Source: Sva-07 sp963716235
GTDB taxonomy: Bacteria; Actinomycetota; Acidimicrobiia; Acidimicrobiales; Ilumatobacteraceae
Direction: 5' to 3'
Length of the DNA: 64,000 nt
Assembly: GCA_963716235.1 (NCBI GenBank)
Contig: CAVQTE010000034.1
Span: 11,852-75,851, forward strand
How positions within the stretch are numbered: position 1 is the stretch's first letter; each line of letters opens with the position of its first letter. Of this stretch, positions 18,623 through 28,787 are shown piece after piece. A program made the translations under genes and the position numbers. The notes beneath the pieces were generated by a model that was given only the letters and a program-made list of their open reading frames with translations, did no database searches and had not been told where the DNA came from.

Positions 18623-19545
18623 ATGGGGCGATCGGTTGCGCGTGTCGATCAGGTCCGCACCTTCGCTCGGGAGGCTCTTCGTTCAGATGGACTGTCGGCG
18701 GAGCACCATCCGGTGGGCTTCGGAAACGAGAACTGGAGACTGCGCGACACCGACGGATCGTGCTACGTCCTGAAGATCGGCGACAGCGGCAACGGTGCGA
18801 AGTGGCGCTCCTCGCACGTGGCTCTGGAGCTCGCTCAGGCGGCCGGGCTCCAGGTGCCCCGGTTCATCCTCGGTGAGCTGGGCGGAGTACTGGTGCGCAT
18901 CTTCACCTGGATCGACGGCGAAACGGCGACCAAGATCCAGCCCGGGACGGACAAGAGCGAGCGGCTGCTGGGAACGACCGGCGCCGCGGTTCGAACGCTG
19001 CACACCGTCGCCCGAGACTCGTTCAGCTCTCGGCTCGACGGATCCACGTCGACGTTCTCGACCTGGCGGGCATACGTCGATCATCGCCTCACTCAGATCA
19101 GATCCCGCTGCGAGGACGACCGGAGCAGTCGAACCGCGCGTTGCTCAACCGAGCTTGCGCTCTCGCTGCTGACCTGGCAGCGGATGTCGACGGCAGCGCC
19201 GAGGCGGTCCTCTGCCATCGAGATCTCCACCCCGACAACCTCATCGTGGACTCCGAAGGCGCGCTGATCGGCATCATCGATTGGGACGCAGCCGAAGCGT
19301 GGGACCGCGCCGGCGACTGGTTCAAGCTCGAGTTCGACCTTCTCGCCGCTCACCCCGACGGTTCAGGGATCTTGCGCGACGCCTACTTCGGCGCGGACCC
19401 TGTTCCCGACAAGTGGTCCGAGCGGCGACGGCTCGCCCATCTCATCGAGTCGCTGAACATCCTTCCCAACGCGGTCACTCAGGATTGGACCGATGAGTTC
19501 TCCGATCGAGCGCGGGCCCACCTACTAGCCACTGTTGCCCAGTAG
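18623..19545 (+). pseudogene. Aminoglycoside phosphotransferase/choline-kinase-like protein, frameshifted
   Basis: From ATG 18623 the N-terminal kinase lobe reads HPVGFGNENWRLRD, then CYVLKIGDSG, through about residue 160. Near 19105-19140 the frame changes by one base; the other frame carries the catalytic loop LCHRDLHPDNLIVDSEG and the metal-binding IIDWDAAEAWDRAGDW. Together they make one APH-superfamily small-molecule kinase of about 305 residues with all key residues. The substrate is unknown; such genes can be antibiotic, choline or amino-alcohol kinases. One indel separates it from an intact gene. It is the first cargo gene, 11 bp after int. Confidence 0.75.
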
Positions 19546-20619
19546 GGCGAGGGCATTGCTTCGTCGTCAAGATCGGGGCGGTCGGTTGGACGAACTGACC
19601 CTGCGAATACGGCTATGTGTATCCCGGCTGGTCTGGCCAGTAGTAGACGGACGGATCGAGCGGGAACAGCGCTGGGGAACACCGCCTGCCAGTCCCCCTG
19701 GATTGTGACGTCTTCGAAGGCGACCACCTTGTAGCGCAGCACCATGATGACCTCGTTAACGTGGCGGCGACAGGGTCGAACCCTTGGTGAACTCGACGCA
19801 AGCGGGAGACTCGAACTCCTACTCGATGAGAGCGGCCGGCGAGTCGATACGTTGGCCGGCTAGTCGTGAGGCGTGCCTCAAGGTCGGCAAGTGGTTCGTC
19901 TGACGGGAGGTCTCCCTCGCCGAACCGTTGGGAGAAGACGCTGTCTGCATCCGTGACGAAGAATTGGTCGTCGGGATGCTTCTGTCGGATCGGCTCGAGC
20001 AGCGTAGGACCGGACTTCCGAGCGCTGGATTCCCGCGGATGCGCTCGATCACCCACCAGAGCGATCTCGGCTTGTCGTCGCCTCGATCGGCCAGCCTCCG
20101 AATCATCATCACCTGACCGCGTGCGTAGAGATGCCGAGAACGTGTTGTTCATTGAGAGTTTGCTTTGGGTTCGCGGCGTTCATCACTCGTCCCGCAACTC
20201 CGTGTAGATGCGTTTGTGCACGTAGGCGTACATGATCTCGTGCTCGATCTCGTCGAGGATCACGAGCAGCTCGAGACGCAGTCGAGCGAGGTCGGCAGGC
20301 GGAGCCGTCAAGCGACCGACGGTAGTCGGTTCTGTGTTCGGGCCGGCCGACCAAGAGGACGCCGCCGATACGCGAGGACGAGGATCCAACGACGAGGGAG
20401 CGATCACCACCACTTTCGGCGCGGGGCCTCGTCGCCAGCGGGGGTCGATGGGCGGGATTACGTGGTACCGCAGTTGGGCCGTTCCCGAGCGGCCCCACCG
20501 GAGACCTCGGCGGGATTACGCGAAGGATTATCGAGTGTCCGCGATCGGCGCATCGGCGGCACCTGGTTCGTGGTCTCGGCGTGCACCGGCCATGGGCTGA
20601 CGCACGTACAGTCGCTCCG
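19546..20619. other. Low-gene-content interval with decayed minus-strand coding fragments
   Basis: No intact gene recognised. On the minus strand there are protein-like stretches in shifting frames. One is described separately (19821-20112). Another, near 19743, starts VLRYKVVAFEDVTIQGDWQAVF and continues in another frame to FPLDPSVYYWPDQPGYT. A third, around 20183-20330, ends ELLVILDEIEHEIMYAYVHK followed by RIYTELRDE. They suggest a degraded or error-ridden minus-strand cluster. Confidence 0.4.
19821..20112 (-). pseudogene. Unknown small protein, two compensating frameshifts (minus strand)
   Basis: Not recognised. Reading leftward from ATG 20112, MIRRLADRGDDKPRSLWWVI and ERIRGNPALG lead into a second frame with TLLEPIRQKHPDDQFFVTDA, then SVFSQRFGEGDLPSDEPLA and DLEARL, and return to the first frame for AGQRIDSPAALIE and a stop. 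The pieces have natural amino-acid composition and join into a protein of about 97 residues, whereas each single frame looks random elsewhere. Either a sequence-error patch or a decayed gene. Confidence 0.35.
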
Positions 20620-21041
20620 GTGAATGCCGAACCTGACTGCATCTTCTGCACGATCGTCGCCGGCACGATCTCATCGACGACGATTGCTCAGAGCGAAAGG
20701 GCAATCGCGTTGATGGACATCAACCCCGTGACCGATGGCCACGCCCTTGTGGTCCCGCGTGCGCACGCGACCGACCTGCTCGATATCACCGCCCAAGACC
20801 TGGCAGCGTGCGTCCATCTCGCACAAGAGGTCGCCGTGCGGGCCAAGGACCGGCTCGGGGGGATGGTGTCAACCTTCTGAACTGCAGCGGCCTCGACGCC
20901 TGGCAATCCGTGTTCCATTTCCACTTACACGTCATCCCGCGGTTCAAGGACCAGCCTGGCAAGGACGCCATCGGGCTGCCATGGGACTCAGCGCCCGGCA
21001 ACCTCGACGAGATCGAGCGCATCGGCAACCATCTGTCCTGA
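20620..21041 (+). pseudogene. HIT family hydrolase, frameshifted in a G run
   Basis: HIT proteins hydrolyse or transfer nucleotides. From GTG 20620 the protein starts NAEPDCIFCTIVAGTIS and runs through DINPVTDGHALVVPRAHATD to about residue 80. A run of six G (20857-20862) appears one base short; after it the other frame reads DGVNLLNCSGLDAWQSVFHF and the histidine-triad motif FHFHLHVIPRF. Joined length is about 140 residues, normal for the family, with the zinc-site-like Cys pair CxxC at the N-terminus. A homopolymer indel is the simplest explanation. Confidence 0.8.
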
Positions 21042-21296
21042 GCTGAGGAACGGGTCGTGGAATATTGGGATCGGCAGCCGTGAAGTCCCCAGCGGCTTGT
21101 TGAAGGCACAGCCACGCCGAATCCATGAGAACCTGACCCGAAACCGTGGCTTGTTCGACATCTTCGAGGGCCTCAACACGGGTGATCCCTGAGTTGTGCG
21201 CGGTGGGCGCTCGGGATGGGCCGCACGAGAGACGACCAATGTCCCTGCCCGTTGGTCGTGGTCGGGCGCGATGATGTCAGCAAGGAGGTGGTTGTC

Positions 21297-22119
21297 ATGA
21301 CTCATCACCGAACTGGTTATCTGGCTGGCGTCGCCATCCTGGGGCTGCTGTGCGCATGCGGTGGTGGTGACGGGTCATCCACAGATGCGTCGGTCGCGCC
21401 GACGGAGTCCTCGGTGACCGCCCTCACGGACGAGGCGCTCGTGGCGGACCTGGCGGCCCTGTGGAACAGCCCAGGCGACGCGACTGAGGTCGCTGCGTTC
21501 TATGCGCCTGAGGCGGTGATCCACGACAACGTTTCCGGCGAGACATCGACGGGTCTCGAGGCGATCCAGGCCACGATCGAGAAGTATGCGGCTCGAAATG
21601 TCACGGTCGAGAACACTTCGGCCCCGATCCGGCAGGACAACGTGGTCGCCGTCTTCCAGGAGGCGGTTGAGGGCGACGCTGCGACGCCGTACTCTGTCCG
21701 CCACCGAACTGAGCGACGGCAAGGTCATCAATCAATGGATGTACCCGACATCGTCCGAATCCGCGACAACGCCGCCCGAGGCGGTCGACGCAGCGGCCCT
21801 GATGGCCGCCGTGAACGACATCTGGGGCGGCACCGGCGACGCTGCCGATGTCGCCGCCCTGTACGCGCCGGACGCGACCTTCCTCGACACAATCGCTGGC
21901 AAGACCTACACGGGTCTCGAAGCGATCCAAGCGAAGGTGGAGGCCAACGAGTCGGCGGGCTGGGTGTGCGAGCAGACCTCGGACCCGATTCAGCAGGGCA
22001 ATGTCGTTGCGGTCTTTCACCGGTTCGACTTCGGGAACGGATCCACGTTCCCGGTCCTTGCGGTCTTCGAGTTGAAGGACGGCAAGGTCATCAACCAAAC
22101 GGCGTACCCGGCGCCCTGA
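21297..22119 (+). pseudogene. Tandem SnoaL-like lipoprotein, frameshifted between its two domains
   Basis: It starts at ATG 21297 behind AAGGAGGTG. A lipoprotein signal ends at LGLLCACGGGDGSS, with Cys at +1. Domain 1 reads ALWNSPGDATEVAAFYAPEA, then VIHDNVSGETSTGLEAIQAT. Near 21705 the frame shifts, then ATELSDGKVINQWMYPTS finishes domain 1. Domain 2 repeats the same pattern (DIWGGTGDAADVAALYAPDA, TFLDTIAGKTYTGLEAIQAK, KDGKVINQTAYPAP). It looks like an internal duplication of a SnoaL/NTF2-like fold on the cell surface; function unknown. One indel separates it from an intact gene. Confidence 0.7.
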
Positions 22120-22764
22120 CCACGTGCCAGCAGAGGCGACCCATCGCCGATAGATCCGCCACTGGAGTCCCGGGGCCACACCTACCTGTCGGCCTGTCCT
22201 CGGGGTCCAGGCCTGCGTGGGACCGCTGGCACACGGTCACCGACGTCTCTCGGCGAGAGACCGAGCGTGTGGGTGAGGGCCGGGCGTGGGCGATGGTCGG
22301 CTCGCGTCGGCGCCGTCCATGTCGAGCAGCAGGTGGCAATCGGTGGCGTAGCCGTGTCCGGCGTGGGGCGAGGGGGCACGCAACAACATGCTGTCATCCG
22401 ACACGAGAGCCCGCGTCAGGTGGCTCCCGCCCGACGTGGGCCGAATCACGCCGTAAGTGGCAACGAGCTCTACCGCGACCCCCTCCCGTGATCGGGCGTC
22501 AATCTCAGGAGGATGACCCCGGTGTTCGCTCGGCCGGAAGTCGCGGCCGAGCCGAAGTATGCGGGCTGGAGATCGCGCGCCTCGCTGTGGAGCGCTTTCC
22601 GGCATCGACCTCGGAGTTGTTGCTGGGTCTGATGTCGGGCGCTAAGTGGACACCCCGAGGTCCTACGACTCTGTCGGCCGTGGCACGAACAGCGTCGACT
22701 GAAAGTGAGCCCTCGGGTGAAGCGTCAAGGTGGCGTCGTCCTCCGGGGTGAATGGAGGTGCACC
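22120..22764. other. Interval without a convincing gene
   Basis: No intact gene. The minus strand around 22300-22430 contains LTRALVSDDSMLLR, which resembles the start of a NarL-type receiver domain, but the following sequence is scrambled across frames and lacks the phospho-Asp region. The plus-strand frame that runs on from the SnoaL-like gene into this interval has no family features. Confidence 0.4.
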
Positions 22765-23187
22765 ATGGACCGAAAGCGGGTACTGAGAATGATGCTCGTG
22801 GCTGCGTTGTCGGGGAGCCTGTTCATGGGCTGCTCATCGGACGGCGCGACGACGTCCACCACACCGGCTGGAAATCCCCTGGTCGGTACGTGGCTGACGG
22901 ATGGTCCCAGCGATGAGCCCGTTGTCGTCCTCGAACTGACCGCCGAGGGTGACTGGACGTACAAATGGGGCCAGTCGTGGGAAACGGTCAGCGTGGTAGG
23001 CAACGGCACCTATGAAGTCGATGGGGACACGGTGACGTGGCTGGGTGGAGAATGCGAAGTGGATGCTGAGGGCGTGTACACGTACACGCTCGAAAATGGG
23101 CAGTTCACCCAAACGCTCGAAGATGACCCCTGCGTCCCGCGCAGGATGGCGTATGCCGACGTGACCTTCACAGCCGAGACCGAATAG
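22765..23187 (+). CDS. Predicted lipoprotein, lipocalin-like
   Basis: The product is 140 residues from ATG 22765 with GGAGGTG upstream. The N-terminal MDRKRVLRMMLVAALSGS, then LFMGCSSDG, is a lipoprotein signal with Cys at about 21. The mature part reads NPLVGTWLTDGPSDEP, VLELTAEGDWTYKWGQSWE, NGTYEVDGDTVTWLGGECEV and YTYTLENGQFTQTLEDDPC: short beta-strand repeats typical of small bacterial lipocalin-like lipoproteins. Two Cys (in GGEC and DDPC) could form a disulphide. Function unknown. Intact, unlike its neighbours. Confidence 0.75.
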   Translation: MDRKRVLRMMLVAALSGSLFMGCSSDGATTSTTPAGNPLVGTWLTDGPSDEPVVVLELTAEGDWTYKWGQSWETVSVVGNGTYEVDGDTVTWLGGECEVDAEGVYTYTLENGQFTQTLEDDPCVPRRMAYADVTFTAETE

Positions 23188-23877
23188 GTTCCACCTTCGG
23201 TAACGACCGTTCAAACACTTGTGGTCGGCCATGCACTACGTTGGTGCCACCGGCGGTCGACACACGAGAACCCGACGTTGATCAGACCCGATCGTCATCG
23301 TGATCCGGAGCTCGCCGACCGAAGATGCAGTACCGGCGCACTCGGCCGGGTCGACGGCGGCGAGCTACCGCCGAAACGCGAACATGGACCGAAGCCGGTT
23401 CGGCGATGGTCGTCGAGATTATGCAGTGTGCGGTAAGGGCCGTACTCGAGTGGCGGCCGTTGATCGGCCGGCGGGTTATCGGGCGCGGTTATCGAGTGAT
23501 CCTGTCATGCTCTGCCGTGGTGGTCGCTTGGTATCGGGCGAGTAGCGCGGGGCTCTGATTTCGGTGGCGGAGGTATCGCCGATCGACCAGCCATCCGACC
23601 GGGTGCCCGACGTCAGCGGAAGCAACTTGCCTTCGGTGCCGTCTCGGAGCCGAATCCCTTGTGTCGGTTCGCCGACCTCGACCGACGCAACCGGGCCTGG
23701 CGACTTCCTCGGCTCGGTTGAAGTTCGCTGGATCGACCAGGGGAAACTGTCGAGGGTTGATCTCATGCTGTGTCCAGCACCGAATGCCCCTCCGTAGTGG
23801 CCGGATCACCCGGTGGCGGGCGGTCAATCGTCCGATCGGGCGATGTTGTCTCGGCTGAGCGAGCAGACGATGGCTGC
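23188..23877. other. 690-bp interval without a recognised gene
   Basis: Both strands contain only short frames. A plus frame at 23564-23797 has somewhat protein-like sequence (FLGSVEVRWIDQGKLSRVDL) but no start signal or family motif. No repeat, RNA gene or strong hairpin was noticed. It is probably the upstream region of the next regulator plus decayed sequence. Confidence 0.35.
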
Positions 23878-26800
23878 ATGCGAGACTTCTTCTTGATGGG
23901 CACTGATGCCGACCGCCCGTTCACCCTGCCGACCGGCACCGTCGTGTTCCTGCTGACCGACATCGAGGGATCATCGGCCCGGTGGGACACCGACCCCGCC
24001 TCCATGGCGCCCGCAGTCACTCGGCACTACGCCATCCTCGACGAGGCGGTGGCTCGCCACGGTGGGGTGCGGCCAGTCGAACAGGGCGAGGGCGACTCGA
24101 TCGTGGCTGCGTTCTCACGTGCCACCGACGCGATCTCCGCCGCACTCGACGCACAGCGGGAACTGCTGGCCGAAGTCGGTGACCGGTTCCGTGTTCGCAT
24201 GGCCGTGCATGCCGGTGAGGCGCAACTGCGCGATGAGGGCACGACTTCGGACAGACCGTCATCCGCTGCGCACGGCTGCGGGCGCTCGGCCACGGCGGAC
24301 AGGTGTTGGTCGCGTACGGGCGGCCGACCTCAGCGTCGAGCGCTCCCCGACGGTGTGGACCTACTCGACTTGGGGGAGGGTGCGGCTGCGCTGACTCGGT
24401 CGCCGCGAGCAGTGTTCCAGTTGCGCCACGCCGATCTACCCGACGAGTTCCCGTCGCTGCGCGGACCCGAATCGGTGGCCAACAACCTGCCAACACCGCT
24501 GACGTCGCTCGTCGGTCGGGAGGACGAGTTGGTGCAGTTGGCCGACCTCGTCCACGATCACCGGTTGGTGACCCTTGCCGGTATCGGCGGCGCCGGCAAG
24601 ACCCGTCTGGCGGTGCAGCTCGGCGCCGACGTGCTCGACCGCTTCCCCGACGGCGTGTGGTGGACCGAGTTGGCGCCGCTGGCGTCGGGTGACGAGGTGC
24701 CGGCGGCGGTGGCGCGAGCCTGCGGCGCGACCGAGGTGCAGGCGCGTCGGTCGCCGATGCGATCGCCGCTCGGCTGGTCGACCGCGACACCTGATCGTGC
24801 TCGACAACTGTGAACACGTGCTCGACGGCTCGCAGCGATCTTGCTCGAACGCGCTCCTCACGTGCTGTCCTCGGGTGCACGTGGTCGCCACCAGTCGGGA
24901 GCCCCTCGGCGTGCCCGGCGAGGTCGTGTGGCGGGCGCCGTCGCTACCGTTGCCGCCGGTCGACCGGCCGGCGACCCGCAGTCGCTCGGCGCCTACGACG
25001 CCTGCGGTTGTTCGTCGAGCGGGCACGCCTCGCCCGACCGAACTCGCGATCACCAACGACAACGCACCCGCCGTCGCTGAGATCTGCCAGCGCCTCGACG
25101 GCAACCCGCTCGCGATCGAACTCGCCGCCGCACGGGAACGCCAGATGCCACCGGAGCGGATCGCCAGCGGCATCGACGACCGGTTCCGACTACTGACGGG
25201 CGGGGCGCGAACCGTGATGCCGCGCCAGCAGACACTGGAAGCGTCGATCGAGCGGAGCCACGATCCTGCTCGACGACGCCGAGCGAACCGTGCTGCACCG
25301 GCTCGGTGTGTTCATCGGTGGGTTCACGTCCGACGCCGCCGAGCACGTCGTTGCCGAGTCGTCCGACCTCGATCCCTACGACGTGTTCGATGTCCTCGGC
25401 CGGCTCGTCGACAAGTCGCTTGTGATCGCCGACGAGAACGGTCGGTACCGACTGCTCGAGACCGTTCGCTCGTTCACGCTGTCGCGGACCAGGTTGCTCG
25501 GTTCGGTGGAAGCCATCCGCGACGCACACCTGTCGTGGGCGTTCGCCACGGTCGAGCGTTGGGGGTTGCACCGTGAGTTCCCCTCCGAGGCCGTCGACGC
25601 GGAGATGATCGCCGAGCTCGCCAACCTCGCCGCCGCGTCGGGTTGGTCGATGCAGCCGGGCCGTCCGCTCGCCGTCGCGTCTGCGGCCATTGGCACGAGG
25701 TTGGTACGCGACGTCGTCGTACCGCGAGGTCCTCGCCTGGTCCGCTCGCCTGCTCGACGCGACCGTCGACGACGAGCAGAACCGCTACCTCGTCGCCGCC
25801 GAGCTGTCGGTGATCACTGCGTTCGCTGGCAGCGTCTCGATGTCGGACCAGCGGCCGAGGCTTGGGCCGCTGCAGAGCGGTCGGGCGATCTGTATCTGCT
25901 CAGCCGGGCGAGTCGGTCCTTCGTGGTTGGCGTCAACTACGGCGACAGTGCATCGCTCGACCGTGTGAAGGCAGGTGTCGCCGCCGCCACGGCGATCGGC
26001 GATGTGTTCGGCGTCTTCGAGCTCACATCGTCGCTGGCAACGGCGTACATCTCGGCCGGGCGCGGTCGGGCTCGCCATCGAGGCGCTGACCAGTGCGCAT
26101 CACTCGCCACGTGGTCGCACCCGATGATGACCCTTCATCGAATGCAGCGTGGCTCCGTCGCCTACTACACCGGCGATCGACACGCCACGCTCGACGCTGC
26201 GCTGGCAGAGCGCCCGGGCATGCTGCCGGCGCACGGATACCTGGCGATGCTCGGCACGAACGCGGCGTTGGCGATCGGAGATCGTGCCGCCGTCGAGCAC
26301 TTCCGTCGCCAAGCACTCGATCTCCCTGCCCTCGGCACCCCGGGTGTCACACGGAACACCGCACTCGCCGCCATCGCGGTCAACCTCGACGAACCCGATG
26401 CCGACGAGTCGCTCGAGTTCATGTTCAGCGGCGTACGCCTCGGCGCGGCCTCGATGATGTTGGGATTGCTGATAGCGGCATGGCGCGTCTCTCGAACCCA
26501 CGATGACGGCCTCCGCCGGCGTGTGCTCGAACTGCTAGCGACCGCGCCGGGCGATGTCCCGATCGTCGCATTGAACACTGGTGTCACTCGTCTATTGGCC
26601 GACCCGTCAGAGACCGGTGGGAGACCGGCACAGACGTGTTACGTCGTGCGTCGGAACACGGGCTGCGGCTCTTCTACGAGCTCCCACTCGAGTTCATCGC
26701 CGAGATCGAGCTCGACAACGGCAACCGTGCCGTCGGCCTCGCATTGCTCGGTGCGATCGAACGCGAACGGGCCACCCGCAACGACCTCACGGCGATGGGA

Positions 26801-27120
26801 GGCCGACGCGAGGTCGTCGAACGACTGATCGCCGACCACGGTCCGCTACCCGAATCAACCCTCACCCTCGACGAGGCCGTCGCTGCGCGAATGGTCACGT
26901 GGTGAACGACGTCGACCCGACCACGGGTGGACGAGCCTCACCCCCGTCGAACTCGACGTCGCCCGACTCGTCGCCGAGGGCCTCGACGAACCCCGCGATC
27001 GCCACCCGGCTCGTGATGTCACCGAACACCGTGAAGACACACCTGTCGCACATCTTCACCAAAGTCGACATCAACAGCCGAGCAGAACTCGCCCGCCTCG
27101 TCGCCGTCGCCCCGACGTGA
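23878..27120 (+). pseudogene. Cyclase-domain / NB-ARC-type ATPase / LuxR regulator, heavily frameshifted
   Basis: Remains of one large regulator. From ATG 23878, GTVVFLLTDIEGSSARWD and EQGEGDSIVAAFSRA are a class III nucleotide cyclase domain. After three frame changes near 24240-24350, VGREDELVQLADLV leads to Walker A in GIGGAGKTRLAVQLG (about 24581). After another near 24790, LIVLDNCEHVLDG is the Walker B region. A winged-helix-like stretch (RLVDKSLVIADENGRYRLLE) and TPR-like helices follow, with more breaks. The C-terminus (about 26930-27117) is a LuxR HTH: PVELDVARLVAEGL, then MSPNTVKTHLSHIFTKV. At least six frameshifts make an active protein unlikely unless many are sequence errors. Confidence 0.8.
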
Positions 27121-27439
27121 CCTTCAGACCCAAACCGACGAACAACTCGGGCGAAACAACCGGGGCGCGGACTCCGACGTACGCGTGCCACCTGACCGCC
27201 GGATCTGGGTCGGGATTATCTCGCGTCACGATTGGGCCGCAGTGTGGCGTGTGATCCGGTCGGAAGGATGTGATTATGAGCGCAGAACTTCGAGCGGCTG
27301 AGTCCTCGCCAGAGTGATTGGGTCGAGTACCCGCGGCACGTCCATGGTGGCGGCGCATCGTCCGTCGGAGCTACGTCAGCGTCAGCTGCTTGGCCTTGCC
27401 GAGCGCGCAAACCGCCCGTGTCGGCGCGATGCGATCAGC
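27121..27439. other. Intergenic interval between convergent genes
   Basis: It lies between the LuxR-type regulator and the minus-strand membrane gene. No gene, strong terminator or repeat noticed. A short stretch GTCACGATTGGG (about 27225) resembles one arm of the palindromic repeat but the second arm is absent. Confidence 0.35.
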
Positions 27440-28120
27440 TCAGCTCACGCCGGGCTTGGCGGGCGGCGTGGTGGAGTAGCGATACTCGGGGAGAGTCGTC
27501 CGTTGGTCCACCCGCCGTGCTTGGACCCACCAGCAGGCTGTCCCGAGCAGAAGCAGGACGCCAGCGGCGATGAGTGGGATGGACCATGGACTTGTCTCCC
27601 TGATGATCCGTTGGGTCTCAATCGAGTGCTGCTCGCAGAACTCCACCACCATGCCAGTGCCGGGACGACACGATCGCTCACCCATCGTGTACGACGACGA
27701 AGTCGCTCCACCGATTGCGAGACCAGCGATCAGCGGGAATGAACCAACACTCAGCAACAAGATTCGACCGCGGAGTCGGTAGACCCGGAACTGCAGTGTG
27801 GCAACAACGCCACTCTGCTCGCGAGCGTTCGCCGCGGACCTCCATTGCATCCAGCCCGCGCCTGCGGCCATCAAGGTTGTTGCAAGCACGAGTGCGAGCG
27901 CAGCGTCCCACACCGACGATGACACGAATCGTTGTGTCTCGATACACAGCTCGAGGTCAGCCTGTTCGGGCGAGGGTGCACATGTGCGCGTGATCTCGCG
28001 TGGGCTCCAGAACGCCAACGCGAACACGGCCATCGATGCGGCGAAGTACAGCGCGATCGCTAGCGATCCAGGCCGACCGGCTATCGTCTGGCCGGACGCT
28101 GCTCGTCCGGATGCCAACAC
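27440..28120 (-). CDS. Predicted four-helix membrane protein, unknown function
   Basis: Not recognised. From GTG 28120 the product is 226 residues; the frame stays open to 28204. Four hydrophobic segments are evident: LAIALYFAASMAVFALAFW, ALALVLATTLMAAGAGWM, ILLLSVGSFPLIAGLAIGG and IPLIAAGVLLLLGTACWWV. Between segments 1 and 2 and between 3 and 4 lie similar Cys-containing loops (CAPSPEQADLELCIETQRFV and CRPGTGMVVEFCEQHSIETQ), each with two Cys and an IETQR motif. This suggests an internally duplicated two-helix unit with possible disulphides outside the membrane. Confidence 0.6.
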   Translation of the reverse strand: MLASGRAASGQTIAGRPGSLAIALYFAASMAVFALAFWSPREITRTCAPSPEQADLELCIETQRFVSSSVWDAALALVLATTLMAAGAGWMQWRSAANAREQSGVVATLQFRVYRLRGRILLLSVGSFPLIAGLAIGGATSSSYTMGERSCRPGTGMVVEFCEQHSIETQRIIRETSPWSIPLIAAGVLLLLGTACWWVQARRVDQRTTLPEYRYSTTPPAKPGVS

Positions 28121-28400
28121 ATGAGGCCTATCGGCAACCTGCGCTCCGTGCTTGAACCTGCGCCCGAGAGAGCCCGCTTGCGACCCGTCCGAGAGATAGC
28201 CCACAACGCATCGCCCAGGTGTCCAACGGTGTCGGCCGATCGTTGTTATCGGGTGCGGGACTTGGGCCGGTATGCGGCACTACCTGCTGATTGGGCGCAG
28301 TGATTCTGCGTGCCGAAGTGTGCGGGCTTGAGTCTGTGATCAATCGATGCGCCCGGACGATGCGCGGTGACGCGTCGCGAACGGAACCGCAGAAGTGCAC
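28121..28400. other. Divergent intergenic region upstream of the GntR gene
   Basis: About 280 bp before the GntR promoter. No gene seen. It would hold the promoter of the minus-strand membrane gene; no clear consensus was picked out by eye. Confidence 0.35.
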
Positions 28401-28436
28401 TTGACTCGCTGATCCGATGAAACTAATACTATTAGT
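28401..28436 (+). promoter_or_regulatory. GntR promoter with overlapping palindromic operator
   Basis: TTGACT (28401-28406) and TAATAC (28424-28429) have a 17-bp spacer, a good vegetative promoter. ACTAATA-C-TATTAGT (28422-28436) is a perfect palindrome covering the -10 box and ends 3 bp before the GntR ATG. The layout predicts autorepression by the GntR protein and a nearly leaderless mRNA. Confidence 0.65.
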
Positions 28437-28439
28437 ACC

Positions 28440-28787
28440 ATGCGTTGGGCGATCGATCACACATCCCGAGAGCGTCTCCAGGACCAAATCGCAAGTTGCG
28501 TCCGCCGCGGGGTGGCGTCCGGAGAGCTGACGGTCGGTGAGCAATTACCGCCCGCTGCCGAACTCGGCACGGCGTTGTCCGTCGATCGCAACACCGTGCT
28601 CGCCGCTTACCGACAGCTCCGCGATGACGGAGTGCTCGAGTTCCGACGCGGACGCGGAGCACGCGTCGCGTCCGCGGGCCCGGCACTGTCGTCGGTGACC
28701 GAGGCAGCCCAGAAGTTGATCGCCACCGCCAACGAGCACGGTCTCGGGAAGAACGATTTGATCCGCATCATCAAGGAGCTGACATGA
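28440..28787 (+). CDS. GntR family transcriptional regulator (YtrA-like, short)
   Basis: The product is 115 residues from ATG 28440. The winged HTH is clear: RERLQDQIASCVRRGVASGE, LPPAAELGTALSVDRNTVLA, then AYRQLRDDGVLEFRRGRG. The remaining 40 residues are a short helical tail (VTEAAQKLIATANEHGLGKN) without a large ligand domain, as in YtrA-type regulators that control adjacent membrane proteins. It overlaps the next gene by 4 bp (ATGA), so the two are co-translated. A perfect palindrome over the promoter is the likely autoregulatory operator. Confidence 0.88.
   Translation: MRWAIDHTSRERLQDQIASCVRRGVASGELTVGEQLPPAAELGTALSVDRNTVLAAYRQLRDDGVLEFRRGRGARVASAGPALSSVTEAAQKLIATANEHGLGKNDLIRIIKELT

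Noticed and set aside
19750..19830. tRNA-like words (GGTCGAACCC and GACTCGAACTCC, T-loop-like on the minus strand)
   Set aside because: No cloverleaf can be completed on either strand; the sequence fits decayed protein coding better.
22237..22605. Minus-strand frame with LTRALVSDDSMLLR, like a NarL receiver domain start
   Set aside because: The sequence after this word does not continue as a receiver domain in any frame well enough to call; kept only as a remark on the interval.
22200..22751. Extension of the SnoaL-like frame down to 22751
   Set aside because: After the frameshift point the true coding continues in another frame and stops at 22119; the remaining frame is non-coding in character.
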